From: Streptomyces scopuliridis RB72
Lineage (GTDB): Bacteria > Actinomycetota > Actinomycetes > Streptomycetales > Streptomycetaceae
Direction: 5' to 3'
Assembly (NCBI RefSeq): GCF_000718095.1
Contig: NZ_JOEI01000019.1
Coordinates: forward strand, 186,001-250,000
Length of the DNA stretch: 64,000 bases
Part shown: piece after piece, positions 1 through 7,699 of the stretch
Position numbering within the stretch: position 1 is the stretch's first letter
Layout of the letters: every line of letters starts with the position of its first letter
The notes under the pieces: model-generated
The model's database searches: none
What the model saw: the letters and a program-made list of their open reading frames with translations, nothing else
Told to the model about the DNA's origin: nothing
Translations under genes and position numbers: made by a program

Positions 1-141
1 GCCCAACACGCGGACCCGACGTGTGCCCCCACTGGAGCGCAAGACATTCGTCATCGCCAAGGGCGACGGAATACCCGCCGGTTCGGTCCGGCGCGCCGGT
101 CCTGCTCAAGCCGTATCGCTCCAAACTGCCGTGCGGCGGGA
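1..141. other. Window edge, no gene recognised
   Basis: This 141-base stretch precedes the hydratase stop codon. Only short open frames cross it and none resembles a family I know. It may hold the end of a gene lying outside the window. Confidence 0.3.
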
Positions 142-714
142 TCACTCACCCAGGCCGGCTGCCTTACGGGATCGTTCGTCCCAGACGGGCTCCACGGCGG
201 CGAAGGTGGGGCCATGGCCCCGGCGGTAGACCATCAGGGTCCGCTCGAACGTGATGACGATGACGCCGGTCTGGTTGTAGCCGATCGTCCGAACGGTGAT
301 GATCCCTGTTTCGGGGTGGCTCTTCGACTCCCGGGCCCCGAGGACCTCGGACTGGGAGTAGATGGTGTCGCCCTCGAACACGGGATTGGGCAGGCGTACG
401 CGGTCCCAGCCGAGGTTGGCCATCACGTGCTGAGAAACGTCGGTCACGCTCTGTCCGGTGACCAGTGCCAGTGTGAAGGTGGAGTCCACGAGTGGTCTGC
501 CCCAGTGTGTTCCGGCTGAGTAGTGCCGGTCGAAGTGCAAGGGGGCGGTGTTCTGCGTGAGAAGGGTCAGCCATGAGTTGTCGGTTTCGAGCACGGTGCG
601 CCCCAGGGGGTGCCGGTAGACGTCCCCGACGGTGAAGTCCTCGAAGTACCGGCCGGTCCAGCCCGTCACGGGCTGCGGTGCGGATGTGTCCTCTGTGCGG
701 CTCAGGGTGGTCAT
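142..714 (-). CDS. MaoC-family dehydratase, probable itaconyl-/mesaconyl-CoA hydratase
   Basis: A 190-residue hot-dog-fold protein that probably adds water across an enoyl-CoA double bond. The family core is seen as FEDFTVGDVYRHPLGRTV near residues 20-35, then NTAPLHFD followed by HWGRPLVDS, the usual hydratase active-site region in the variant form found in mesaconyl/itaconyl-CoA hydratases. A longer open frame exists upstream, but the homologous region begins just after the chosen ATG (MTTLSRTED), so I start there. No strong ribosome site is visible. It lies 56 bases downstream of the LysR gene on the same strand, and its partners (CoA-transferase, lyase, permease) run the other way. The family and the neighbours give the likely role: itaconyl-CoA or mesaconyl-CoA to citramalyl-CoA. 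The exact substrate is inferred. Confidence 0.85.
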   Translation of the reverse strand: MTTLSRTEDTSAPQPVTGWTGRYFEDFTVGDVYRHPLGRTVLETDNSWLTLLTQNTAPLHFDRHYSAGTHWGRPLVDSTFTLALVTGQSVTDVSQHVMANLGWDRVRLPNPVFEGDTIYSQSEVLGARESKSHPETGIITVRTIGYNQTGVIVITFERTLMVYRRGHGPTFAAVEPVWDERSRKAAGLGE

Positions 715-770
715 GCGTTCATTGTTCGGAGTCCTGAAGACGTCTGTGAAATAGAAAGTTTTCACCGGCA

Positions 771-1664
771 CTATGCGTGCGGCGCATGGGAAGCGGAGCA
801 GACGTAGTCGAGGAAGCGTTGGACCACGGGCGAGCGGACACCCGACACGGGAGTGATGACTCCTACTGTGCGTACGGCTTCCGCGTCGTCCAGGGCGACC
901 GCGACGACAGGGCCCCGCCGGTCCACCGGGCCGCCCGTGGTGGGCGTGATGGCAACGCCCAGGCCCACCCCGACCAGCGAGCGCAGGGTGCTCAGTTCCG
1001 TGGTTTCCAGAGTGACACGCGGGGTGAAGCCGGCAGCCGCGCAGAGCCTGTCGGTGATCTGGCGCAGACCGAAGACCGGTTGCAGCGCGACGAAGGACTC
1101 TTCGGCCAGGTCGGCCGTCTTGACCCGCCGCCGCGCGGCCAGGCGGTGGCCGGCCGGAACGAGGACGCACAGCGGCTCCTCCCTCAGCGGTATCCATACG
1201 AGGTCGTCCCCGGCCGGCCGCGGACTGGTCAAACCCATGTCCAGACGCCCGCGCCGGACACCGTCCACCACCGAGTCGGCGGCATCGCCCCGCAATTCGA
1301 ACGTCGTCCGCGGGGCGACGGAGTGGTATCCGGAGAGCAGTTCGGGCACCAGCCAGGTCCCGTAGGAGTGCAGGAATCCGAGCGCCACGGTGCCCGCGTC
1401 CGGGTCGACCAGTGTGGCGATGCGCTGCTCCGCCGTCTCGATCTCAGCGATGGCACGCAAGGCGTGAGCGCGGAAGACCTCGCCGTACTTGTTCAGCCGC
1501 AACCTGTTCTGATGCCTGTCGAAAAGTGGCACGCCGACGCGGGCCTCCAGCCGCCTGATCGCCCGGGACAGTGTCGGCTGGGAAATGTTCATCCGCTCCG
1601 AGACCAGGGTGACGTGTTCGTACTCGGCCAGCGCCGTGAACCATTGCAGCTCCCTGATCTCCAT
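771..1664 (-). CDS. LysR-family transcriptional regulator
   Basis: A 297-residue LysR regulator. The N-terminal winged helix is clear (MEIRELQWFTALAEYEHVTL, then SQPTLSRAIRRLEARVGVPLFDR), followed by a periplasmic-binding-type effector domain from about residue 90. An upstream ATG would add eight residues (MRQAYSPC), but LysR proteins normally begin as MEIRELQWF does, so that start is used. It is transcribed divergently from the CoA-transferase operon across a 112-base gap and in the same direction as the MaoC hydratase. LysR proteins usually control the divergent operon with a pathway metabolite as inducer, so this is probably the sensor for the diacid or its CoA ester. Confidence 0.9.
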   Translation of the reverse strand: MEIRELQWFTALAEYEHVTLVSERMNISQPTLSRAIRRLEARVGVPLFDRHQNRLRLNKYGEVFRAHALRAIAEIETAEQRIATLVDPDAGTVALGFLHSYGTWLVPELLSGYHSVAPRTTFELRGDAADSVVDGVRRGRLDMGLTSPRPAGDDLVWIPLREEPLCVLVPAGHRLAARRRVKTADLAEESFVALQPVFGLRQITDRLCAAAGFTPRVTLETTELSTLRSLVGVGLGVAITPTTGGPVDRRGPVVAVALDDAEAVRTVGVITPVSGVRSPVVQRFLDYVCSASHAPHA

Positions 1665-1776
1665 GCACGGACTATACGCCTGGCGCATGGACTGTGGAGA
1701 GTTTCGTCATTTCACAGCGGGCGCTCGTGGCCGGAAAGTGTCCTCACATCCATCAGGACTCCATGGGAGGGACCCC

Positions 1777-3015
1777 ATGTCCGAGCCGCATTCCCCCGAG
1801 GACGGCCTTGCGCCCGACGGCACGACCGGCCCGCTGGCCGGGCTGGTCGTCGTATCACTTGAGCAGGCCGTCGCCGCCCCGTTCGCGACACGGCAGCTCG
1901 CCGATCTGGGCGCGCGCGTCATCAAGATCGAACGACCGGGCAGTGGTGATCTGGCGCGCGGCTACGACCGTACCGTGCACGGCATGTCCAGCCATTTCGT
2001 CTGGCTCAACCGGGGCAAGGAGAGTGTGCAGATCGATGTCCGCTCGCCGGAGGGCAACCGGCAGTTGCGTGATCTGGTCGACCGGGCCGATGTCCTGGTC
2101 CAGAACCTGGCTCCCGGTGCCGCCGCGCGGCTGGGTATCGGGCACACTGCCCTCGCTCTCAGCCATCCCCGTCTGATCACCTGCGACATCTCCGGCTATG
2201 GCAGCAGCGGCAGTTACCGGGACCGCAAGGCTTACGACCTCCTGGTGCAGAGTGAGGCCGGACTGCTGTCCATCACCGGCACCCCCGACACACCGTCGAA
2301 GGTCGGCCTGTCCATCGCCGACATCTGCGCCGGGATGTACGCCTACTCCGGCATCCTCACCGCCCTGCTGAAACGGACCCGTACCGGCCGCGGGTCCCAG
2401 ATCGAGGTCTCCATGCTGGAGGCGCTGGGCGAGTGGATGGGCTATGCCGAGTACTACACCCGCTACGGGGGGACGGCGCCGGCACGAACAGGTGCCGGCC
2501 ACGCCACGATCGCTCCCTACGGTCCCTTCGTCACACGGGACGGGCAGACCATCGTGCTGGGGCTGCAGAACGAGCGGGAGTGGGCCTCGTTCTGCGAGAC
2601 CGTCCTGCGCCGTAAAGATCTGCTCGATGACAGCCGGTTCACCGGCAACGCCGACCGTGTGGCCCACCGGGCCGAACTCGACGGGCTGGTACGCGAGATG
2701 GCGGCAAGCCTCTCCGGCAAGGAGTTGGTGAACCGCTTGGAGGAGGCGCGGATCGCCTACGCACGTCAGCGCGGCATACGGGAGTTCAGTGACCACCCCC
2801 AGTTGCGCGAGCGTGGACGCTGGGCTTCTTTCGACAGCCCTGTCGGACCACTGACGGGGCTGATTCCGCCGGTCACCCTCCACGGCGAAGCGGACGGCCC
2901 TGCGCGTCTGAGGCCCGTTCCGGCGCTGGGCGAGCACACCGAGGCTGTCCTCAGCTGGCTCAGCGCCTCCCGGGCCGGCACGCGTGAGGAAGGTGCGCGA
3001 TGCCCACAGAACTGA
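1777..3015 (+). CDS. CaiB/BaiF family III CoA-transferase
   Basis: A 412-residue family III CoA-transferase, which moves CoA between organic acids through an aspartyl thioester. Family features are seen: a start region LAGLVVVSLEQAVAAPFATRQLADLGARVIKIE, then GDLARGYD, LNRGKESVQIDV, and IADICAGMYAYSGI, whose Asp (about residue 182) fits the catalytic aspartate. The ATG is preceded by GGGAGG. The open frame extends further upstream but without family similarity. The permease start overlaps its end by 16 bases, so the genes are translationally coupled. With the hydratase and lyase nearby it probably activates itaconate, mesaconate or a similar diacid using succinyl-CoA. The acid is inferred. Confidence 0.88.
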   Translation: MSEPHSPEDGLAPDGTTGPLAGLVVVSLEQAVAAPFATRQLADLGARVIKIERPGSGDLARGYDRTVHGMSSHFVWLNRGKESVQIDVRSPEGNRQLRDLVDRADVLVQNLAPGAAARLGIGHTALALSHPRLITCDISGYGSSGSYRDRKAYDLLVQSEAGLLSITGTPDTPSKVGLSIADICAGMYAYSGILTALLKRTRTGRGSQIEVSMLEALGEWMGYAEYYTRYGGTAPARTGAGHATIAPYGPFVTRDGQTIVLGLQNEREWASFCETVLRRKDLLDDSRFTGNADRVAHRAELDGLVREMAASLSGKELVNRLEEARIAYARQRGIREFSDHPQLRERGRWASFDSPVGPLTGLIPPVTLHGEADGPARLRPVPALGEHTEAVLSWLSASRAGTREEGARCPQN

Positions 3016-4256
3016 TCGGCGTGCTGGTGCTCGCAGCCGTCTTCACACTGTCCAGTCTGCGGGGACTGAACATGGGCGTACTGGCCCTGGTGGCAGCCTT
3101 CTTGCTGGGCTGTGTCTGGCTGGGCCGCACTCCCCAGCAGGTGCTGGACGGGTTTCCCGCGGAGATGTTCGTCGTCCTTGTCGCGGTGACATTCCTGTTC
3201 GGGATAGCGCGGGTCAACGGGACCGTGGAGTGGCTGGTGCATGCCGCCATGCGGCGAACCGGCGAGCGCCTGGCCATCATGCCCTGGGTCCTGTTCGGCT
3301 TGGCCGCATTGCTGTGTGCGACGGGGGCAGCGTCTCCCGCGGCCGTCGCCATCGTCGCACCCATCGGCATCACCTTCGCCGTGCGGCAGGGCGTCAACCC
3401 TCTCTTTGTCGGTCTGATGGCGGTCAATGGGGCTGCGGCCGGCAGTTTCGCGCCGACCGGCATCCTGGGCGGGATCGTCAACTCCACCCTCGACAACAAT
3501 GGTCTGCACGCGAGCAGTTGGCAGCTGTTCGCCGGCACGTTCGCCTTCAACGTCGCCGTCGGCGTCGTCACTCAGCTGGTCTTCGGGCGCCGGCGTACCC
3601 CACAGCAGGCGGGCTCCGGCCCCGGCTCCGGCTCCGGCTCCGAAGGCCCCGTAGCTTCCGCGGTCACGCTGGGAGCGGAACAGGCGACAACACTGGGTGC
3701 GATGCTCGCCTTGGTACTGGGGACCACCGTCTTCTCCCTGGACACCGGCTTTCTCGCCCTGTCGCTCGCTGCCGCGCTGGCTCTGTTGTTCCGGCGCACA
3801 GCCCGCGAGGCGTCCCAGGAGATCGCCTGGCCCGTGGTCCTGCTGGTCTGCGGGATCGTCACCTACATCGCGCTCCTGCAGAGCCTGGGCGTCGTCGACT
3901 CCCTGGGGCGGATGATCGCGGGGATCGGCGCGCCGCTGCTCGCCGCGCTGATCATCTGTTACGTGGGCGGCGTTGTCTCCGCGTTCGCCTCCACCACCGG
4001 CATTCTGGGCGCTCTCATGCCGCTGGCGGTTCCCTTCCTCGCCTCCGGGGCCATCGGGACGACCGGCATGGTGATCGCCCTGGCCACCGCGGCCACTGTG
4101 GTCGATGCCAGCCCCTTCTCCACCAACGGTGCCCTGGTCGTCGCCAACACCCCTGAGCACCAACGGGATGACGCCTACCGCGGACTGCTGCGCTGGGGAG
4201 CGGGTGTGTGCGTGCTGGCTCCCATCAGCGCCTGGCTCATCTTCGTGGTCATCTGA
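3000..4256 (+). CDS. MatC/SLC13-like dicarboxylate permease
   Basis: A 418-residue polytopic membrane protein with about eleven hydrophobic segments. It resembles the MatC N-terminal/DASS-type dicarboxylate carriers: TELIGVLVLAAVFTLSSLRGLNMGVLAL at the start, a TGAASPAAVAIVAPIGI loop and GGIVNSTLDNNGLH mid-protein. The central cytoplasmic loop carries a short Gly-Ser-Pro run (GSGPGSGSGSE). It overlaps the CoA-transferase by 16 bases and is followed 30 bases later by the CitE-type lyase, so it belongs to the same operon. The likely role is uptake of the C4/C5 diacid that the operon degrades. MatC itself is associated with malonate, so the substrate here is open. Confidence 0.8.
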   Translation: MPTELIGVLVLAAVFTLSSLRGLNMGVLALVAAFLLGCVWLGRTPQQVLDGFPAEMFVVLVAVTFLFGIARVNGTVEWLVHAAMRRTGERLAIMPWVLFGLAALLCATGAASPAAVAIVAPIGITFAVRQGVNPLFVGLMAVNGAAAGSFAPTGILGGIVNSTLDNNGLHASSWQLFAGTFAFNVAVGVVTQLVFGRRRTPQQAGSGPGSGSGSEGPVASAVTLGAEQATTLGAMLALVLGTTVFSLDTGFLALSLAAALALLFRRTAREASQEIAWPVVLLVCGIVTYIALLQSLGVVDSLGRMIAGIGAPLLAALIICYVGGVVSAFASTTGILGALMPLAVPFLASGAIGTTGMVIALATAATVVDASPFSTNGALVVANTPEHQRDDAYRGLLRWGAGVCVLAPISAWLIFVVI

Positions 4257-4286
4257 CCCCTGACCGGCCTGACAAAGGAAACCATC

Positions 4287-5111
4287 ATGCGGTTCTCAGA
4301 GCGAACCATGCTGTTTGTCCCGGGCGACCGGCCCGAACGCTTCGCCAAGGCCGCGTCCAGCGGTGCGGACGCCGTCCTGCTCGATCTGGAAGACGCGGTC
4401 CCCGAGGGCAGCAAGGCCCAGGCCCGCGAGGCGGCGGTCGCCTGGCTGGCACACAGCCCCGGGCTGGTGCGCGTCAACGCTGTCGGTACCCCCTGGCATG
4501 CTGATGATCTCGCCGCTCTTGCCGCTCTTCCCGAGGGCACGGCGCTGCGCGGTGTTGTTCTCCCCAAGAGTTCCACCGCACCGCAAGTGGCCGCCGTGAT
4601 CGAGCGGCTTCCTCACCGGATGCCCGTGCTGGCGCTGGTCGAGAACGCGATCGGCCTGCGCGAGGCCGCGGCGATCGCCGGTCTTCCGCAGGTGGCACGG
4701 ATGCTGTTCGGCAGCATCGACTACGCCCTCGACACAGGCATCACACCGTCCGAGCCGGACGAGCCGGAACTGCTCTGGGCCCGCTCCGCCCTGGTGAACG
4801 CCTCACGGGCGGCCGGCCTGCCGGCCCCGCTGGACGGGGTCTTCACCCATCTGGATGACCTGGAAGCCCTGGAATCCTCATCGAGACGAAGCCGGGCCCT
4901 GGGATTCGGCGGCCGGCTGTGTGTCCATCCGCGTCAGATCGCCACCGTGCACCGTGCATGGCAGCCCGGTGACGACGAGATCCGGTGGGCTCGACGTGTG
5001 GTGCGGGCAGGGGGTGACAGCAACGGCGCGGCGGTACGCGTGGACGGACAGATGGTCGATCTGCCGCTCCTGCGGCGAGCCCGGCACGTACTGTCCCTGG
5101 CCGGCGCATGA
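4287..5111 (+). CDS. HpcH/HpaI aldolase family, CitE-like citramalyl-CoA lyase
   Basis: A 274-residue TIM-barrel lyase. The N-terminus TMLFVPGDRPERFAKAASSGADAVLLDLEDAV is the CitE/citramalyl-CoA lyase signature. The later VLALVENAIGLREA and LFGSIDYALDTG supply the Glu and Asp expected to bind Mg2+ together with the CoA ester. It ends the five-gene set that starts with the MaoC hydratase. In bacterial itaconate degradation, a CaiB-type transferase, a MaoC-type hydratase and a CitE-type lyase together yield pyruvate and acetyl-CoA, and this trio matches. CitE-like proteins also act on malyl-CoA and related esters, so the substrate is inferred from the neighbours. Confidence 0.85.
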   Translation: MRFSERTMLFVPGDRPERFAKAASSGADAVLLDLEDAVPEGSKAQAREAAVAWLAHSPGLVRVNAVGTPWHADDLAALAALPEGTALRGVVLPKSSTAPQVAAVIERLPHRMPVLALVENAIGLREAAAIAGLPQVARMLFGSIDYALDTGITPSEPDEPELLWARSALVNASRAAGLPAPLDGVFTHLDDLEALESSSRRSRALGFGGRLCVHPRQIATVHRAWQPGDDEIRWARRVVRAGGDSNGAAVRVDGQMVDLPLLRRARHVLSLAGA

Positions 5112-5157
5112 GAAGCCTCCTGTGACTGCGGCGCCGCGTGGGGCGTGGCCGCCCTCT

Positions 5158-5862
5158 TCAGGCCGTACGCCCGGCGGGCGGGGGCGCGGTGCTGGCGCGC
5201 ACCACGAGGGCGGGCTCCACCGCCATCCGGCGCGGTCCGTCCGTCGCGCCGTCGATCTGGTCGAGCAGCAGGGCGACGCGGTGTCGTCCCACCACATCGA
5301 AGTCCGGGCGCACGGTGGTCAGGGGCGGCTGGAAGAACGCGGCCTCGGCCATGTCGTCGAACCCGGCCACGCTGATGTCGCCGGGTACGTCGCGACCGGC
5401 CTCGTGCAGCGCGCGCATCCCAGACCGTGCGGTGGCCGAGGCCGAGCAGGTGGGCGAGCACGCTATGGGCGCCATGGGCCCGGTCGAAGTCGACGTGGGG
5501 GTAGCGGTGTCCGGTGTCGCCGTCGGCGACGACCACCGGCATGGTGGGCGGCAGACGCGGGGACGGGGTGTCGAGCATCTGCGACTCGACCAGCACGATG
5601 CCGTCGACGGACTGCAGCATCAGATGCTGGAACGCCTGCCGTACGGCGGCTTCGGTCTGCGCCCGTACGCCCATGAAGTTCACGGAGAAGTCGGCCTCGC
5701 GCGCGGCGTCGGCGATCGCGGCGAGCGTCCTGGCGTTGCCGTGGGCGCCGACGTCGAAGCTGACGACACCCAGGGCGCCGAACCTGCCGGTCACCAGCGC
5801 GCGGGCCGCCGTGTCCGGGCGGTAGCCGAGGGTCTGCATCGCGGACAGCGCGTTCCTGTCCA
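5158..5862 (-). pseudogene. Broken LacI-family regulator
   Basis: A LacI regulator ruin. One frame carries LGYRPDTAARALVTGRFGALGVVSFDVG through LAHLLGLGHRTVW. The next frame continues as MRALHEAGRDVPGDISVAGFDDMAEAAFFQPPLTTVRPDFDVVG. Compared with the intact LacI at 11840-12931, about 65 residues of the effector domain are missing at the junction near position 5420 and the frame changes there. The N-terminal DNA-binding domain is absent: homology stops at the codons just before the GH43 promoter (TTGACA at 5869). It was probably once the divergent local repressor of the GH43 gene. It cannot make a working repressor now. Confidence 0.85.
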
Positions 5863-5868
5863 AAGTCC

Positions 5869-5928
5869 TTGACAGGCCCGGATACCGCTCCCAAACTCTC
5901 CCCCGAACCGCTCGTGTTAACGCGAACA
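5869..5928 (+). promoter_or_regulatory. GH43 promoter with LacI-type operator
   Basis: TTGACA at 5869-5874 is followed after 17 bases by CAAACT (5892-5897), a plausible housekeeping-sigma promoter. Just downstream, at 5915-5928, lies TGTTAACGCGAACA, an imperfect palindrome matching 11 of 14 bases of the perfect operator at 11668-11681. Its position just after the likely transcription start suits repression by a LacI protein. Confidence 0.6.
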
Positions 5929-5980
5929 TGGAAGGGCGATCCATCCGAGGTAACGCGGCGGTCGTACACCCCCCGGCAGT

Positions 5981-5999
5981 CCGGGGGCTCTGCCCCCGG
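5981..5999. repeat. GC-rich hairpin in the GH43 leader
   Basis: CCGGGGGC-TCT-GCCCCCGG forms an 8-bp stem with a 3-base loop. Similar sequences are scattered between genes in many Streptomyces genomes. Here it sits between the GH43 promoter and its start codon, so it could affect the leader RNA, but it may just be such a dispersed repeat. Confidence 0.5.
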
Positions 6000-6120
6000 G
6001 CTTCTTCTCGCTGCGCGCACTTCAGCACCGCCGTGTGCGCCGCCCCCGTCATCGGCCGGCTCCTCCTGCGCCGACGCGCGGTCCTGCCCTGTCCACCGAA
6101 CAGACATGAGGTACGCGATC

Positions 6121-7560
6121 ATGCGACGCAAGCTCCCCGGAGCGGTGATGGCTGTCGCCGTTCTGTCCGCCCTCCTTCTGTCTCTCCTCAGCGCCATGGG
6201 CACCTCCCAGGCGGCCCCGGTGCCCGTCGTCAACGCCACCCAGTTCACCGATCCGAACGGCGACCCCGTGCATGCCCACGGCGGCGGGGTCGTCAAGGTC
6301 GGCCAGTACTACTACTGGTTCGGCGAGAACCGGAACGCCGACAACTCCTTCCGGTACGTCTCCGCCTATCGCTCCACCGACCTGAAGTCGTGGGAGTTCC
6401 GCAACCACGTCCTGACCCAGGCCACCGACCCGGAGCTCCGGTCCGCCAACATCGAGCGGCCCAAGGTCATGTACAACAGCGCGACCGGCCAGTTCGTGAT
6501 GTGGATGCACAAGGAGAGCGCCACCGACTACTCCGAGGCGCGTGCCGCGGTCGCGGTCTCCTCGACCGTGGACGGTGACTACACCTGGCGGGGCAGCTTC
6601 CGTCCGCAGGGCCACATGTCCCGTGACATCACCACCTTCGTCGACACCGACGGCACCGGGTACATGATCTCGGCCGCCAACGAGAACGCCGACCTGCACG
6701 TCTACCGGCTGACGTCCGACTACACCGCGGTGGAGTCGCAGGTCCAGAAGCTCTGGGCGGGCCAGTGGCGCGAGGCGCCGGCCATGTTCAAGCGCAACGG
6801 CGTCTACTTCCTGCTGACTTCCGGTGCGACCGGCTGGTCGCCGAACCAGCAGAAGTACGGCACGGCGACCAGCGTCACGGGCACCTGGAGCGGTCTGCGG
6901 GACATCGGCGACTCCACGGCCTACGGTTCCCAGACCGCGTACGTCCTGTCTGTCCAGGGCACCTCGGGCACGTCGTACCTGTACATGGGCGACCGCTGGG
7001 GCAATTCCATGGGCGGCACGGCCAACGACTCCCAGTACGTCTGGCTGCCGCTGGAGTTCCCCACCGGGACCACGATGCGCATGGACTACTTCCCGCAGAT
7101 CAGCATCGACACCGCGGCGGGCAGGGTACAAGGCCTCGGCACGTGGGAGACGCTGACGGCCGTGCACAGCGGCAAGTGCGCCGACACCGCCGACCGATCC
7201 ACGGCGGACGGGGCCGCCCTGATCCAGTGGCCCTGCGGCACGAACGCCGTCAACCAGCAGTTCTGGCTGAAGAGCCGCGGCGCCGACACGGTGCAGATCG
7301 TGCTGCGCCACAGCGGCAAGTGCCTCGGTGTCCGCGGCGCCTCCACGAGCGACGGCGCCGCTGTGGTCCAGTACACCTGCGACGAGGGATCCGACCAGGT
7401 GTGGACCGTGCGGAAGACCGGCACGACCGTACAACTCGCCGCCCGGCACAGCGGTAAGTGTCTCGATGTCACCAACCAGTCCACCGCCGACGGCACACCG
7501 CTCGTTCAGTGGACGTGCAACACCGGTGACAACCAGAAGTGGCGACGGTCGGCCTCCTGA
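6121..7560 (+). CDS. Secreted GH43 (subfamily 24-like) exo-beta-1,3-galactanase with ricin-type lectin domain
   Basis: A 479-residue secreted glycosidase. Residues 1-33 form a signal peptide ending near SQAAPV. The catalytic five-blade propeller follows, with HAHGGGVVKVGQYYYWFGE, NIERPKVMYN, DDT-like DITTFVDTDGTGYM and DRWGNSMGGTANDSQYVWLPLEF, the last resembling subfamily 24 exo-beta-1,3-galactanases. From about residue 345 there is a ricin-type (CBM13) domain with three repeats containing HSGKC and ending in QWxC-type motifs. The ATG at 6121 has GAGG nine bases upstream; the ATG at 6106 does not. It likely trims the beta-1,3-galactan backbone of plant arabinogalactan outside the cell. Control is probably by the operator at 5915-5928. 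Confidence 0.85.
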   Translation: MRRKLPGAVMAVAVLSALLLSLLSAMGTSQAAPVPVVNATQFTDPNGDPVHAHGGGVVKVGQYYYWFGENRNADNSFRYVSAYRSTDLKSWEFRNHVLTQATDPELRSANIERPKVMYNSATGQFVMWMHKESATDYSEARAAVAVSSTVDGDYTWRGSFRPQGHMSRDITTFVDTDGTGYMISAANENADLHVYRLTSDYTAVESQVQKLWAGQWREAPAMFKRNGVYFLLTSGATGWSPNQQKYGTATSVTGTWSGLRDIGDSTAYGSQTAYVLSVQGTSGTSYLYMGDRWGNSMGGTANDSQYVWLPLEFPTGTTMRMDYFPQISIDTAAGRVQGLGTWETLTAVHSGKCADTADRSTADGAALIQWPCGTNAVNQQFWLKSRGADTVQIVLRHSGKCLGVRGASTSDGAAVVQYTCDEGSDQVWTVRKTGTTVQLAARHSGKCLDVTNQSTADGTPLVQWTCNTGDNQKWRRSAS

Positions 7561-7605
7561 CCGGCGCCGGCTTCCCCTGCCCGGAGCCCCGCGTCACCCC
7601 GTGTG

Positions 7606-7627
7606 CCCCGCGCCTCCCGGCGCGGGG
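7606..7627. terminator. Hairpin between GH43 and GH30 genes
   Basis: CCCCGCGCC and GGCGCGGGG pair around a four-base loop 46 bases after the GH43 stop codon. There is no T-run, as is common in high-GC actinomycetes. It may end or attenuate transcription before the GH30 gene. Confidence 0.5.
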
Positions 7628-7699
7628 TGCGCCTCGGCGGAGCCTCGGAGCAGGTCCCGCCGCCGCCCGGCACAGCCCCCACTGACCAGGGAGTAGTAC

